In this document: piece by piece, positions 8,588-16,175 of the stretch
Layout: every line of letters starts with the position of its first letter
Position numbering within the stretch: the stretch's first letter is position 1
Assembly: GCA_963742725.1 (NCBI GenBank)
Contig: CAVUMX010000001.1
Coordinates: 1,488,001-1,552,000, forward strand
Length of the DNA: 64,000 nucleotides
Direction: 5' to 3'
DNA from: CAVVAL01 sp963742725
GTDB taxonomy: Bacteria; Actinomycetota; Actinomycetes; Mycobacteriales; Cryptosporangiaceae
Made by a program: the position numbers and the translations under genes
Notes under the pieces: generated by a model
Seen by the model: only the letters and a program-made list of their open reading frames with translations
The model's database searches: none
What the model was told of the DNA's origin: nothing

Positions 8588-9385
8588 TCAGGCCGTGTTG
8601 GCACGGAGAAAGTCGGCGATCATCGCCCGGACCTCGTCCACCTTGAGCTCGACCTCGGGGTTGACGAGCGCGGTGCCGTGACTGACGCCGTCGAAGATCT
8701 TGAGCGTGCCGTGGGGCTTCGGCGTGTTGGCGAACAGCTTCTTCGCGGTGTCGGTGGCGACCGGCTCGTTGACGGCCGCCACGAACAGGGACGGGACGGC
8801 CAGATCGCGCGCGGCGGTCACGGCGTTCACCCCGGACGCGTCGGCCGCCCCCGACATGCTGATCACCCCGGCGACGGGCGGGTCGATCTCGGCCGCGGCC
8901 TTGACCACGGCCGCCCCGCCGAGCGACGCGCCGATGAGGACGACCTTCTCGACGCCGAGTCCGCGGAGGACGCCGACGCCGGCCGCGACGTCCAGGTCGA
9001 ACTCGGCGTCCGTCGGTGTGCCCCGGGACGGCGTGGAGCCGCCGTTGCCGTTGAGGTCGAGCGACAGGATCCGGTACCCGGCGGCCACCAGGACGCGCCC
9101 GTACGGGATCCAGTCGCACAATGTCCCCGGCGACTGGTGCGCGAAGACGACCCCGCGCGGCCCGTCGCCGAGGACCACACCGGTGATCGTCGCGCCGTTC
9201 GCGGCCTCGAACTTCACCGTCTTCTTCTGCTCCTCGGGAGTGAGGCAGAAGCTGCCGACATTGGCCGGCGCCGCCGCGGTAGACACGGCGCCGACCTTCA
9301 CCCGGGGAAGCGCCGCCCGCTCGGGTTCGGCGCCGTCACAGCCTGCGAGTGCGACAGCGAGCAGTACCGCTAGCGCGCGCTTCAT
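8588..9385 (-). CDS. Secreted lipoprotein alpha/beta-hydrolase (dienelactone-hydrolase-like)
   Basis: A 265-residue protein. A lipoprotein signal peptide ends in LAGC with the lipidated Cys at 16. An alpha/beta-hydrolase fold follows: an oxyanion region near HQSPGTLCDW, the nucleophile elbow GASLGG with Ser154, and a likely catalytic His in GVSHGTAL near residue 239. It should act outside the membrane as an esterase, but the substrate is unknown. It begins with ATG (MKRALAVLL) and ends 27 bp before nuoC, so it may share a transcript with the nuo genes. A perfect 20-bp inverted repeat lies upstream. Confidence 0.75.
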   Translation of the reverse strand: MKRALAVLLAVALAGCDGAEPERAALPRVKVGAVSTAAAPANVGSFCLTPEEQKKTVKFEAANGATITGVVLGDGPRGVVFAHQSPGTLCDWIPYGRVLVAAGYRILSLDLNGNGGSTPSRGTPTDAEFDLDVAAGVGVLRGLGVEKVVLIGASLGGAAVVKAAAEIDPPVAGVISMSGAADASGVNAVTAARDLAVPSLFVAAVNEPVATDTAKKLFANTPKPHGTLKIFDGVSHGTALVNPEVELKVDEVRAMIADFLRANTA

Positions 9386-9406
9386 CCGCGTCTCCCCCGT
9401 GCCTCC

Positions 9407-9461
9407 ACTTTCGGACTTTTGAGGGTAGAGCCGCCGCAGCCACCCTCAAAAGTCCGAAAGT
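9407..9461. repeat. Perfect 20-bp inverted repeat
   Basis: The arms 9407-9426 (ACTTTCGGACTTTTGAGGGT) and 9442-9461 are exact reverse complements around a 15-nt loop. It sits just after the PhoD stop and just before the hydrolase start, both on the minus strand. It could end PhoD transcription, although there is no U tract, or it could be a REP-type element. Confidence 0.75.
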
Positions 9462-9484
9462 CGGCGGGGTACGGGCGGGACCAG

Positions 9485-11125
9485 TCAGACCGGACGGGCG
9501 ACCCGCGTGATCTTCTGCGTCCCCTTCGCGACTCCGAAGGACGCGCCGTGCCGGACGGTGCTCGTCCGGTTGGTGCGGTCGGCGAGGAACCACCAGTCGT
9601 TCTGGACCCCGTCCGGGCGGACCTCGAGCACCGAGTACCCGTGCGAGTCGACCTCGACCGCGCGGACGTGCCGGTTCAGCGTCCGGATGCCGCCCTCCGC
9701 GAGCAGCGAGATCGTCCGCGGCGCCACCTTGAGGAAGTCGTCCACGTTGTCGCTGGTCACGGACGTGGTGACGAACTCCGTCGCGACGCTGCGGGAGTGG
9801 CCCGGGTAGGTCGCGGCGTCCAGCGGTACCTCGTTCGCCCACGACGAGTGGATGTCGCCGGTCAGGAACACCGTGTCGTCGACGCGCCGGTCGGCGAGGA
9901 GTTGGAGGAGTTCGCGTCGCTCCACGGCGTACCCGTCCCACTGGTCGGCGTTGAGCGCGATGCCGTCCTGGGAGAGCCCCAGCAGCTTGGCGATCGGACC
10001 GAGCAGGTTGTTCGGGACGAGGTCCAGCGAGACCGGCGCGATCATCACCGGATTGCCGACCAGCTTCCACTGGGCGGAAGTCGTGGTGAGACCGTTCCGC
10101 AGCCACGCCAGCTGGGCGGGGCCGGCCAACGTGCGGGTCGGGTCCTCGACGCCCTTGCCGTCGGTCGGCGACACCTGCTTCGAGCGGTACGACCGTAAGT
10201 CCAGCATGGACAGTTCAGCGAGCCGCCCGAAGCGGATGCGGCGGTAGATCGCACCGTCGGCGGCGGCCCGGACGGGCATCCACTCCAGGTACGCGCGCCG
10301 CGCCGCCGCCGCCCGGACCGCGTACGGGCCCTCGGTCTCCGGCTGGTGGTTCTCCGCGCCGCCGCTCCACGCGTCGTTGGCGGTCTCGTGGTCGTCCCAG
10401 GTGATCACCCACGGGTACTTAGCGTGCAGCGCCTGGAGATCCGGGTCCGTCTTGTACTGGGCGTGCCGCTGCCGGTAGTCGGCGAGGCGGACCATCTCGT
10501 TGGCCGGCGCGTGCGGCCGGATCGTCACGCCACGGGCGGTGAACGTGCCCGCCGGGTACTCGTACAGGTAGTCGCCGAGGTGCAGGATCGCGTCCAGGTC
10601 GTCACGGGCGGCGAGGTGGCGGTAGGCGCCGAAGTACCCGGCCTGCCAGTTCGAGCAGGACACCACGCCGAACCGCAGCCGCGCCACGCTGGCGTCGGTC
10701 GCGGGCGCGGTCCGCGTGCGGCCGATCGCCGACTGCGTGCCGTCGAGGCTGAACCGGTACCAGTACGTGGTGGACGGTGCCAGTCCGGCGACGTCGACCT
10801 TGACGGTGTGGTCGCGGTCCGGTCCGGTGGTGGCGGCGCCGCTCCGGACGATCTGCCGGAAGGCCGAGTCCCGGGCGACGTCCCAGCGCACCTCGACGGT
10901 CGGTCCGGCGCCGGAGCCGGGCAGCGATTCGGGCGTGGGCGTCACGCGGGTCCAGAGGAGGATCCCGTCGGGCAGCGGATCGCCGGACGCGACCCCGTGG
11001 GCGAACTGGGGCGCCTGTGCGGCCGAGGCACCGCTCACCGCCGCGGCGGGCACCAGGACGGCGCCGCCGGCGACGGCGGAGAGGCGGAGGAACGAGCGCC
11101 GGTCGAGCGGCGGAGGAGAGGTCAT
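9485..11125 (-). CDS. phoD: Secreted alkaline phosphatase D family protein (Tat exported)
   Basis: A 546-residue protein. A Tat signal (RRSFLRL, residues 9-15, then a hydrophobic stretch and ASAAQA) is followed by the PhoD N-terminal beta domain and the metallophosphatase domain. Metal-binding motifs are visible: FGVVSCSNWQAGYF, LHLGDYLYEYP, TWDDHETANDAW and LTGDIHSSWANE. The family hydrolyses phosphate mono- or diesters with Ca/Fe outside the cell. The start is ATG at 11125. It lies downstream of a two-component pair and the DUF4173 gene on the same strand. I could not find a convincing Pho box upstream. Confidence 0.9.
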   Translation of the reverse strand: MTSPPPLDRRSFLRLSAVAGGAVLVPAAAVSGASAAQAPQFAHGVASGDPLPDGILLWTRVTPTPESLPGSGAGPTVEVRWDVARDSAFRQIVRSGAATTGPDRDHTVKVDVAGLAPSTTYWYRFSLDGTQSAIGRTRTAPATDASVARLRFGVVSCSNWQAGYFGAYRHLAARDDLDAILHLGDYLYEYPAGTFTARGVTIRPHAPANEMVRLADYRQRHAQYKTDPDLQALHAKYPWVITWDDHETANDAWSGGAENHQPETEGPYAVRAAAARRAYLEWMPVRAAADGAIYRRIRFGRLAELSMLDLRSYRSKQVSPTDGKGVEDPTRTLAGPAQLAWLRNGLTTTSAQWKLVGNPVMIAPVSLDLVPNNLLGPIAKLLGLSQDGIALNADQWDGYAVERRELLQLLADRRVDDTVFLTGDIHSSWANEVPLDAATYPGHSRSVATEFVTTSVTSDNVDDFLKVAPRTISLLAEGGIRTLNRHVRAVEVDSHGYSVLEVRPDGVQNDWWFLADRTNRTSTVRHGASFGVAKGTQKITRVARPV

Positions 11126-11237
11126 GGGGCGGCACGCTACCGGCGAGTAAGTACATATTTAACCGGCTTTACGCAGGCTCTACGGACTGCTGGTCAACCG
11201 TTTACCAGCGCGCCGCCCCAGGGCCATTTCGTGGCAC

Positions 11238-13004
11238 TTAAGGGAAGAAATCCTCGCCCGGACAGCTCCTCGAACTCTCGATCGGCCGGTCCGCCAGTAT
11301 CGCGCGTGCACGCTCGCGCGCCCGGTTGTACTGGTACCACGGCTCGTCGTCCGCCAGCGTCCTGTCGACCTCCGACAGCGCGCACGACCGTTCCTTCGCG
11401 GGCAGCCGGTCGATCTGCGGCGTGGCGTCGGCGGTGAGGCCGGACAGGTAGTGGACGTCGATCTTCGTCGTATCGAAGTACCGGTCGACGTTCACCTTCG
11501 CGATGTACGCGTCCGGGTTGATCGCGGCGAGTCCGAGGAGCACGACGACGCCGGTACCGACCACCGCACGCGGCAGCCACTTCGCTCGCAGCGCCCACCC
11601 GGCGACCAGGACCAGCACGAACACGACGCCCAGCCACAGCTCCACGGCGCTGACGAAGATCCGCAGCCGGGTGAGGCCGAACTCGTCGACGTACAGCGAC
11701 ATGCGGCGCAGCGCCGACGCGACGATCACGAGCGCCAGGACGCACAGCGCACCCAGCAGCACGCGCGACAGGAGCCGGTCGGCGCGGTCGTCCCGGTTCA
11801 CCTTCCGGACGGCGACGGCGACCACGACCAGCGTCAACACGGTCACCGCGCACAGCTGCCAGAACCCCTGCCGGGCGTACTCGGCATAGGTCAGGTCGCT
11901 CGTGTCGAGGACGTGCTGCCGGCCGCCGGTGAGAACCGGCAGCTGGACGATCACGAACGTCAGGAACAGCGCGTCGAGGACGGCCAGCGGCACGGCCCAC
12001 TCCCAGCGCGGCAGCGGCTTGCCCTGGCCCGGCGCCAGCTCGTCGAACTTCGGCGGCTGGTGCGCCAGCGTCGCCGCCGTCAGCGCCGAGCCCGTGACCA
12101 GCACGAACAGGAACGCCCGGTAGATGACGTCCGCGACCTCCCACTCGGGGAGCAGCCCGCCGACCAGCTCGGCGAACGCCGCGTCCGCACCCGCGAACAG
12201 CGCGCCGAACACGAGCACGAGTACGGCGGTCACCGCCCCGACGGCGAGCGCGCGGGCGACCGCCGGCCGTCCCTCCCCCGACCGCAGCCCCGCCAGCCCG
12301 CGCCCGTTCCAGCCGAGCGCCCGCACCTGGGCGAACCACGGCGCGAACGTCCCCACGAACATGCCGGTCCACGTCCGGCCGCCCACCAGCGCGAGCGAGC
12401 CGAGCGCCCAGGCCGTGGCCAGGCACAGGAAGAACAACCAACCCGCCGAGCGGACGGCACCCACCGCGAACAACGCGATCGTCCCCACCGCCGCCACGAT
12501 CTGGAACAGGTCCGGACGGCGCCGCCGGGTACCGAACGCCACCGCCAGCACGGCGACCGCGGCCAGCACCCATCCGATCCCGACCACACCCAGCCGCAGG
12601 ACGGCGGCGCCGACCAGGCCGGCTCCGAGCGCCGCGGCCAGCACCGCCGCAGGCGCGGCCGCCGCCCGGTCCACCGGCCACACCCGCTCCGGCCACGCGT
12701 TGAACGGCTTGCCCGGTTGGGCTTCCCACGGCGGCGCCTGGGTCCCACCCGGCCGCGCCCAGGGCGCCGCCCCGCCCGCCGGCGCTGTCGCGGGCTGCGC
12801 CGCTCCGGGCCGCGCTGCTCCGGGCTGCGCTGCTCCGGGCCGCCCTGTTCCCGGGGCCGCCGGGTCCGGCGGTGATGTCGCGGGCTTGGGCACGTCCGGC
12901 CGGGCCCCCGCACCGGCCGGAGGCCGCGCGGAGCCGCCAGATCCGGCTGCGGGTGGGGCCTTGGCCTCCGGCACCGGCCCGCCGGCCGGTTTGTCGTCGT
13001 TCAC
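11238..13004 (-). CDS. DUF4173/DUF4153-like polytopic membrane protein
   Basis: A 588-residue protein. Residues 1 to about 110 are a cytoplasmic Pro/Ala/Gly-rich segment with AAQPGAARPG repeats. About ten membrane helices follow, and the C-terminus is soluble. The family-like segments are YAEYARQGFWQL, VNVDRYFDTTKIDVHYL and EPWYQYNRARERARA. Its function is not known. I chose GTG at 13004 because GAGGAG lies 6 nt upstream. A GTG at 13040 would add twelve residues without a comparable site. The promoter-side gap contains four 15-bp direct repeats. A two-component system lies immediately upstream on the same strand. Confidence 0.75.
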   Translation of the reverse strand: MNDDKPAGGPVPEAKAPPAAGSGGSARPPAGAGARPDVPKPATSPPDPAAPGTGRPGAAQPGAARPGAAQPATAPAGGAAPWARPGGTQAPPWEAQPGKPFNAWPERVWPVDRAAAAPAAVLAAALGAGLVGAAVLRLGVVGIGWVLAAVAVLAVAFGTRRRRPDLFQIVAAVGTIALFAVGAVRSAGWLFFLCLATAWALGSLALVGGRTWTGMFVGTFAPWFAQVRALGWNGRGLAGLRSGEGRPAVARALAVGAVTAVLVLVFGALFAGADAAFAELVGGLLPEWEVADVIYRAFLFVLVTGSALTAATLAHQPPKFDELAPGQGKPLPRWEWAVPLAVLDALFLTFVIVQLPVLTGGRQHVLDTSDLTYAEYARQGFWQLCAVTVLTLVVVAVAVRKVNRDDRADRLLSRVLLGALCVLALVIVASALRRMSLYVDEFGLTRLRIFVSAVELWLGVVFVLVLVAGWALRAKWLPRAVVGTGVVVLLGLAAINPDAYIAKVNVDRYFDTTKIDVHYLSGLTADATPQIDRLPAKERSCALSEVDRTLADDEPWYQYNRARERARAILADRPIESSRSCPGEDFFP

Positions 13005-13090
13005 GGGTAGCTCCTCATGGGCTGTCTGTTGTGGGCTCACGCATGCCGCTCACCGCCGCGGTGCGCGACCAGGCGGTAGGGCTCAGGTGG

Positions 13091-13150
13091 TGCGAGTCAG
13101 GTTGGTGCGAGTCAGGTTGGTGCGAGTCAGGTTGGTGCGAGTCAGGTGAT
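13091..13150. repeat. Four tandem 15-bp direct repeats
   Basis: The unit TGCGAGTCAGGTTGG occurs perfectly at 13091, 13106 and 13121, and with a changed end at 13136 (TGCGAGTCAGGTGAT). A looser GCAGGTCAGGT follows. The array lies in the 151-bp gap between the histidine kinase stop and the DUF4173 start, so regularly spaced operator sites are possible. Simple tandem duplication is the alternative. Confidence 0.75.
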
Positions 13151-13155
13151 GCAGG

Positions 13156-14175
13156 TCAGGTGTGGTGCGGCAGGGTCACCCGGATCCGGCAGCCGGGGCC
13201 GCTGCCCACGACGGCGATGGATCCGCCGTGGAGGTTCACCGCCCAGCGGGCGATGGCCAGGCCGAGACCGGTGCCGCCGTCGCGGGACCCGCCCCGGGTG
13301 AAGCGTTCGAACACCTTGTTGCGCTCCTCGAACGGGATGCCCGGCCCGGAGTCGGTGACTTCGAGCAGGAGGCCGCCGGTCGGGTCGAGCTGGCGGGCGC
13401 GCACGGCGATCTGGCCGCCGGGCGGGCTGTGCCGGGAGGCGTTGTCGAGAAGGTTGGCGACGACCTGGTGGAGGCGGGCCTGGTCGGCGACGGCGGTCAG
13501 CCCGGGCGGCTGGACGTCGACCCGCACCTCGACGGGGCGTCCGGCCACGGCCGCCTGGCGGGCGGCCTCCTCCAGGAACGGCTGGACGGTGAACCGTTCC
13601 CGGTCGAGTTCGATGGCGCCGCCGTCGAGTCGGGACAGGTCGAGGAGTTCGGCGACGAGCGTGCCGAGCCGCTCGGTCTGGGCGAGGGCAGTGCGGAGCG
13701 TCGCCGGGTCGGGTTTGGCGACTCCGTCGACGACGTTCTCCAGGACGGCGTGCAGTGCCGAGATCGGCGTCCGGAGTTCGTGCGACACGTTGGCGATCAG
13801 CTCGCGGCGGTGCGCGTCGGCGGCTTCGAGGTCGGCGGACATCTGGTTGAAGGCGCGGCCGAGTTCGCCGACCTCGTCGCGGGACGTCGTCCGGACCCGG
13901 CGCGTGTAGTCGCCCTGGGCCATCGCCCGTGCCGCCGCCGTCATCTGCCGCAGCGGCGCGGTCATGCCGCGGGCGAGGATCTGGGACGTCAGCAGCGCCA
14001 TCGTGACCGCCGTGACGGACGTCCACTTCGGCACGAACCCGAGCCGGAGCCAGAACACGGTCAGTGCCGCCGCACCGGACGCGAGCAGTGCGATCCCCAG
14101 TTTGAGCTTGATCGACCGGACCGGGTCGAGCGGCCTGGGCAGCATCTCCCAGACCCACACCGCCAGCGCCCTCAT
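13156..14175 (-). CDS. Two-component sensor histidine kinase
   Basis: A 339-residue protein. Two membrane helices (about residues 22-42 and 52-70) are joined by a loop of only about ten residues. HAMP (71-125) follows, then HisKA with ANVSHELRTP (His132), and an ATPase domain with NLLDNASRHSPPGG, DSGPGIP and GGTGLGLAIA. With almost no extracellular domain, it probably senses something in or at the membrane or through a partner. The ATG at 14175 overlaps the response-regulator stop (ATGA), which decides the start over an upstream in-frame candidate at 14223. The likely partner is the regulator upstream. Confidence 0.93.
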   Translation of the reverse strand: MRALAVWVWEMLPRPLDPVRSIKLKLGIALLASGAAALTVFWLRLGFVPKWTSVTAVTMALLTSQILARGMTAPLRQMTAAARAMAQGDYTRRVRTTSRDEVGELGRAFNQMSADLEAADAHRRELIANVSHELRTPISALHAVLENVVDGVAKPDPATLRTALAQTERLGTLVAELLDLSRLDGGAIELDRERFTVQPFLEEAARQAAVAGRPVEVRVDVQPPGLTAVADQARLHQVVANLLDNASRHSPPGGQIAVRARQLDPTGGLLLEVTDSGPGIPFEERNKVFERFTRGGSRDGGTGLGLAIARWAVNLHGGSIAVVGSGPGCRIRVTLPHHT

Positions 14176-14852
14176 ACCGGCACCTCCAGCGCGTACCCGA
14201 CGCCGTGGACCGTCCGGATCCATTCGCCGCCCAGCTTGCGCCGCAATGCCTTGATATGGCTATCGACCGTCCGGCTGCCGATGCCTTCGCCCCAGCCCCA
14301 CACGTCGGCGAGGAGCCGTTCGCGCGGATGCACGGCGCGCGGACGGCCGGCGAGGCACAGCAGCAGGTCGAACTCGATCCGGGTGAGGTGGATCTCCTCG
14401 TCGCCGAGCCGTACCCGGCGCTCGCCGACGTCGATCAGCAGCTTGCCGAAGGTCAGCGGCGCGTCGCCGCCCAGCGTCGTCGCCCGCTCGACCCGGCGCA
14501 GCAGCACGTGCACCCGGGCGACCAGCTCCCGCATGCTGAACGGCTTCGTCAGGTAGTCGTCGGCGCCGACGCCGAGGCCCACGAGCAGGTCGGTCTCTGC
14601 GTCGCGGGCGGTGAGCATGAGGACGGGGACCGGACGATCCGCCTGGATGCGCCGGCACACCTCCAGGCCGTCGAACCCGGGGAGCATCACGTCGAGGACG
14701 ACCAGGTCCGGACGGATCGCCCGGCACGTCTCTACCGCCGACGGTCCGTCGCCGGCCGTGTCGACCGCGAACCCCTCCGCCCGCAGCCGCACGGCGACCG
14801 ACTCGGCGATGGTGGGCTCGTCGTCCACGACGAGGACTCGGCGCTGGTTCAT
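14172..14852 (-). CDS. OmpR/PhoB-family response regulator
   Basis: A 226-residue regulator. The receiver domain has acidic residues in VVDDEP, the phospho-acceptor Asp54 in LVVLDVMLPG, and Lys in LTKPFSM. The C-terminal winged helix has SRTVDSHIKALRRKLGG and ends VHGVGYALE. It starts with ATG at 14852, 38 bp after nuoB on the same strand, and is coupled to the downstream kinase. The palindrome TGCCTGTGCAGGCA at 14870-14883 upstream could be an autoregulatory site. Targets are unknown. The neighbouring DUF4173 and PhoD genes are the obvious candidates. Confidence 0.94.
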   Translation of the reverse strand: MNQRRVLVVDDEPTIAESVAVRLRAEGFAVDTAGDGPSAVETCRAIRPDLVVLDVMLPGFDGLEVCRRIQADRPVPVLMLTARDAETDLLVGLGVGADDYLTKPFSMRELVARVHVLLRRVERATTLGGDAPLTFGKLLIDVGERRVRLGDEEIHLTRIEFDLLLCLAGRPRAVHPRERLLADVWGWGEGIGSRTVDSHIKALRRKLGGEWIRTVHGVGYALEVPV

Positions 14853-14869
14853 GCCCAGAATGTATTGCC

Positions 14870-14883
14870 TGCCTGTGCAGGCA
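14870..14883. promoter_or_regulatory. Palindrome upstream of the response regulator
   Basis: TGCCTG-TG-CAGGCA lies 18-31 bp upstream of the regulator ATG, in the short gap after nuoB. The position suits an operator, but this is inferred from symmetry only. Confidence 0.3.
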
Positions 14884-14890
14884 CCTGGGG

Positions 14891-15457
14891 CTACGTGTGA
14901 AGGTTCTGTGGAGATACCAGCGGCGCGGTGAGTGAGGCCGCGTCACGCCCCGGACGGGAACCCCCGCGCAGCGACACCTGCTCGGCCGCGATCTTGTCCT
15001 GGAGCCGCAGGATGCCCTGGAGCAGCGCCTCGGGCCGCGGCGGGCAGCCCGGCACGTACACGTCGACGGGGATGAGCTGGTCGACGCCCTTCGTCACGCA
15101 GTACGAGTCCCAGTAGGGGCCGCCGCAGTTCGAGCACGACCCGAACGAGATCACGTACTTCGGCTCCGGCATCTGGTCGTACAGCCGCTTCACGGCCGGC
15201 GCCATCTTGTCGGTCACCGTGCCCGACACGACCATGAGGTCGGCCTGGCGCGGACCGTGCGCGAACGGGATCACGCCGAGGCGGATGAAATCGTGCCGGG
15301 ACATCGACGTGGCGATGAACTCGATCGCGCAGCACGCCAGCCCGAAGTTGAACACCCAGAGCGAGTACCGCCGCCCCCAGTTCAGGACGAACTTGATCGG
15401 ATCGGGCAACACCGGACCGCCGGCCCGGCGTGCCGGCAACGGCAGGTCCACGCTCAT
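14891..15457 (-). CDS. nuoB: NADH-quinone oxidoreductase subunit B ([4Fe-4S] N2)
   Basis: A 188-residue protein with the four cluster-N2 ligands: tandem Cys in FGLACCAIEF, then SFGSCSNCGGPYWDSY and VYVPGCPPRPEAL. This terminal cluster passes electrons to quinone. The C-terminus is 20-30 residues longer than the core. The start is ATG at 15457. The gene stands apart from the other nuo genes: nuoA lies 2 kb upstream and nuoC 6.3 kb downstream, all in the same direction. Its 3' neighbour is the response regulator. Confidence 0.95.
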   Translation of the reverse strand: MSVDLPLPARRAGGPVLPDPIKFVLNWGRRYSLWVFNFGLACCAIEFIATSMSRHDFIRLGVIPFAHGPRQADLMVVSGTVTDKMAPAVKRLYDQMPEPKYVISFGSCSNCGGPYWDSYCVTKGVDQLIPVDVYVPGCPPRPEALLQGILRLQDKIAAEQVSLRGGSRPGRDAASLTAPLVSPQNLHT

Positions 15458-15596
15458 CGCCCCAGCCTAGTCGGCACGCCGCCGGGCATCAGCAAGGCTT
15501 ACAGAAGATTTGCAGGGCGTCTCCAGCCCTCCCCAGCATGCTGTTGACACTGCCGGGGACGATCCGTACCGGCACCGGGGATTTCTCGGATCCGCC

Positions 15597-15624
15597 GCAA
15601 CCTTTTCGCAGGTCGGCGCGTGTT
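15597..15624 (+). promoter_or_regulatory. ECF-type promoter of the sigma gene (GCAACC-N16-CGTGTT)
   Basis: The -35-like GCAACC (15597-15602) and -10-like CGTGTT (15619-15624) are 16 bp apart, 39 bp before the sigma start. Exactly the same hexamers and spacing occur before three secreted-protein genes at 17942, 19303 and 20579. The predicted transcript start is near 15631. Confidence 0.75.
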
Positions 15625-15662
15625 GTCCATGTCCGGTCCGATGGCCGGGTGATTCACGGGGA

Positions 15663-16175
15663 GTGGACTTGACGGCCACCGAGCTGGACTTCAACCAGTT
15701 CTACGCCACCAACTTCGCCTCCCTCGGGGTACAGCTCTACGCGTACTTCGGGGACAGGGCGGAAGCGCAGGACATCGCGCAGGAGGCGTTCTGCCGGGCA
15801 TGGCAGCGGTGGGCGCAGGTTTCCGCCTACGAGGATCCGGTCGCGTGGGTGCGTAAGGTCGCGTGGCGGCTGGCTATCAGCCGGTGGCGACGGACCAAGA
15901 CCGCACTCGCGTTCGTCCGCCGGCAGCGGGAGGAACACGTGCCTGAGGTGAGCCCGGACAGGGTGGCGTTAGCGGCAGCGCTGGCGACCCTTCCGGCCCA
16001 GCAGCGGCGCGCGGTCGTCCAGCACTACCTCGCCGGCATGACGGTGGCCGAGATCGCGGAGCAGGAAGGCGTTGCCGAGGGCACCGTCAAGTCCTGGCTG
16101 CACCGCGCTCGTGGCGCGCTCGCTACCCGGTTGACCGACGACTCCGAGACCAAGCAGGAGGCGGAGCGTGTCTGA
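15663..16175 (+). CDS. ECF sigma factor, SigE family
   Basis: A sigma factor of about 170 residues with region 2 (DFNQFYATNFASLGVQL, EAQDIAQEAFCRAWQRW) and region 4 (AQQRRAVVQHYL, then the helix-turn-helix VAEIAEQEGVAEGTVKSWL). GTG at 15663 gives the family-like N-terminus. TTG at 15669 has better spacing from GGGGAG, so the exact start is open. The frame also extends upstream, but that part crosses the promoter. The stop overlaps the next gene, the likely anti-sigma or anchor protein. The promoter at 15597 suggests positive autoregulation. Confidence 0.92.
   Translation: MDLTATELDFNQFYATNFASLGVQLYAYFGDRAEAQDIAQEAFCRAWQRWAQVSAYEDPVAWVRKVAWRLAISRWRRTKTALAFVRRQREEHVPEVSPDRVALAAALATLPAQQRRAVVQHYLAGMTVAEIAEQEGVAEGTVKSWLHRARGALATRLTDDSETKQEAERV

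Noticed and set aside
11126..11237. Possible Pho box upstream of the PhoD phosphatase
   Set aside because: One GTTGACC-like heptamer is present, but there is no second repeat at 11-bp spacing, so the PhoP consensus is not met.
15541..15572. TTGACA with a -10-like TACCGG upstream of the sigma gene
   Set aside because: The -10 match is poor, and the GCAACC-N16-CGTGTT motif shared by four units is a much better explanation.
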